A stretch of DNA of 64,000 nt, taken from the NCBI RefSeq assembly GCF_020329505.1, contig NZ_JAGKJJ010000001.1, forward strand, positions 372,001 through 436,000, written 5' to 3'. Position numbers and translations under genes: made by a program. Under the pieces are notes generated by a model, which ran no database searches, was not told where the DNA came from, and saw only the letters and a program-made list of their open reading frames with translations. This document shows positions 63,300-64,000 of the stretch, one piece after another. The DNA is from Bradyrhizobium semiaridum (GTDB lineage Bacteria > Pseudomonadota > Alphaproteobacteria > Rhizobiales > Xanthobacteraceae). Numbering within the stretch: the first letter of the stretch is position 1; each line of letters starts with the position of its first letter.

Positions 63300-64000
63300 T
63301 CACGGCGCGTCCGGCCCGGGGAACAGGGCGTCGGTCTTGCCGTTCAGCCGATAGGCGACGAGCCCGAGCCATTCGCGGATCGCGATCTCGGTGCGCGACA
63401 GCCCGTCCATGCCCATGTTGATGATGAACAGATCGTCCACCCCGCCGACGCGCCAATCGACTGGATAGGGCTCGACCGCAAATCCCGCCTTGCGAAACAA
63501 CCCGACCGAACGCGGCATGTGATAGGCCGACGTGACCAGCAGCCAGCGTTCGTTCGGCTTCGGCTTGATCAGCTCCTTGGAGAATTCGGCATTCTCCACC
63601 GTGTTGCGCGACTGCCGCTCGATGATCACGCGCGGCCCCGCGATGCCGAGGCCCGCAAGCAGCTCGCCGGCGTAGTCGCCTTCCTTGGCATCGTGCGAGA
63701 TCAGATTGGCGTTGCCGCCGGTGAAGACGATACGGGCATCGGGATATTTGCGCGCCAGCTCGGCCGCGACGATGATGCGGTCGGGGGCCTGCCGCACCAC
63801 CGGCGTCCGATGTGCGCGCGAGATATCCGGATCGATCGATCCGCCGAGCACGATGATGCCGTCGGGCGCGCCGTGCGCCGGATTCCATGGCGGGAAGCGC
63901 TGCTCCAGCGAATAGATCAGGACATTACCTACCGGCGAAAAAGCGCTCAGCGCCAGCACAGCCGCTACCGTGACCATCAGCCTGCGGCCAAGCGTAGCGA
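63300..64000 (-). CDS. YdcF-like (DUF218) membrane-anchored protein, 5' end cut by window edge
   Basis: The frame stays open to the end of the window, so the N-terminus lies beyond it. The visible part has a hydrophobic segment (VTVAAVLALSAFSPVGNVLI) and the DUF218 core: GIIVLGGSIDPDIS, ARIVFTGGNANLIS, ERQSRNTVENAEFS and LLVTSAYHMPRSVGLFRKAG. Family members (YdcF, SanA, ElyC) act in envelope maintenance. The conserved Asn-Thr-x-Glu-Asn and Ser-x-His-Met-x-Arg elements are intact. Confidence 0.88.
   Translation of the reverse strand, partial: ATLGRRLMVTVAAVLALSAFSPVGNVLIYSLEQRFPPWNPAHGAPDGIIVLGGSIDPDISRAHRTPVVRQAPDRIIVAAELARKYPDARIVFTGGNANLISHDAKEGDYAGELLAGLGIAGPRVIIERQSRNTVENAEFSKELIKPKPNERWLLVTSAYHMPRSVGLFRKAGFAVEPYPVDWRVGGVDDLFIINMGMDGLSRTEIAIREWLGLVAYRLNGKTDALFPGPDAP

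Overview
The window reads as a chromosomal segment of a high-GC alphaproteobacterium of the Bradyrhizobium / Nitrobacteraceae group. The block tig-clpP-clpX-lon, the glnB-glnA pair, a nadABC operon behind a NadQ-type regulator gene, rplM-rpsI, ctaA next to a DUF2842 gene, and many short palindromic intergenic repeats of the kind common in Bradyrhizobium all point there. The genus assignment is inference from gene order and protein character; no search was run. No insertion sequence, integrase, prophage or CRISPR array is visible.

Layout. Bases 1-3.3 kb hold a catabolic/transport group: a truncated Rieske oxygenase, an MFS carrier and an orphan TRAP binding protein. Bases 3.5-9.5 kb hold small proteins, a polymerase-like membrane protein and two secreted repeat proteins (a beta-helix and a six-repeat FG-GAP/RTX-like protein). 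Bases 9.8-16.4 kb hold tRNA-Asp, an HU protein, peptidase T, a methyltransferase/YCII pair, tRNA-Val, and a GFA / GntR / MFS divergon with a clear operator. Bases 16.4-23.4 kb are the proteostasis block lon, clpX, clpP, tig plus tRNA-Leu. Bases 23.5-31.2 kb hold a degenerate multicopper oxidase, a mandelate-racemase-like enzyme, NAD(P)HX repair, glnB with a sigma-54 promoter, glnA and an orphan solute-binding protein. Bases 31.3-38.3 kb hold a hybrid histidine kinase, a class-I amidotransferase hydrolase, an AI-2E family exporter and a diguanylate cyclase. Bases 38.5-49.3 kb are housekeeping: rpsI, rplM, a thioesterase, an enoyl-CoA hydratase, a CoA-binding protein, metY, nadQ-nadABC, ctaA and DUF2842.

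Bases 49.3-59.0 kb form an exopolysaccharide locus: deacetylase-like protein, BcsL-type acyltransferase, GumC/Wzc-like co-polymerase, lipoprotein export channel, GT4 glycosyltransferase, undecaprenyl-phosphate sugar transferase and O-antigen ligase/polymerase. Two of its proteins look like pseudoenzymes: the deacetylase lacks all three metal ligands and the co-polymerase kinase domain lacks its P-loop. No Wzx flippase is present. The end of the window has a MarR / FAD-monooxygenase divergon with palindromic operators, a saccharopine-dehydrogenase-like reductase, a DUF169 protein and a truncated YdcF-like protein.

The clearest regulatory signals are the tandem 23-bp palindromes between nadQ and nadA, the paired 14-bp half sites of the GntR divergon, the GG-N10-GC promoter before glnB, and the MarR palindromes. 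Start codons were chosen from ribosome binding sites and family lengths and are noted where uncertain.
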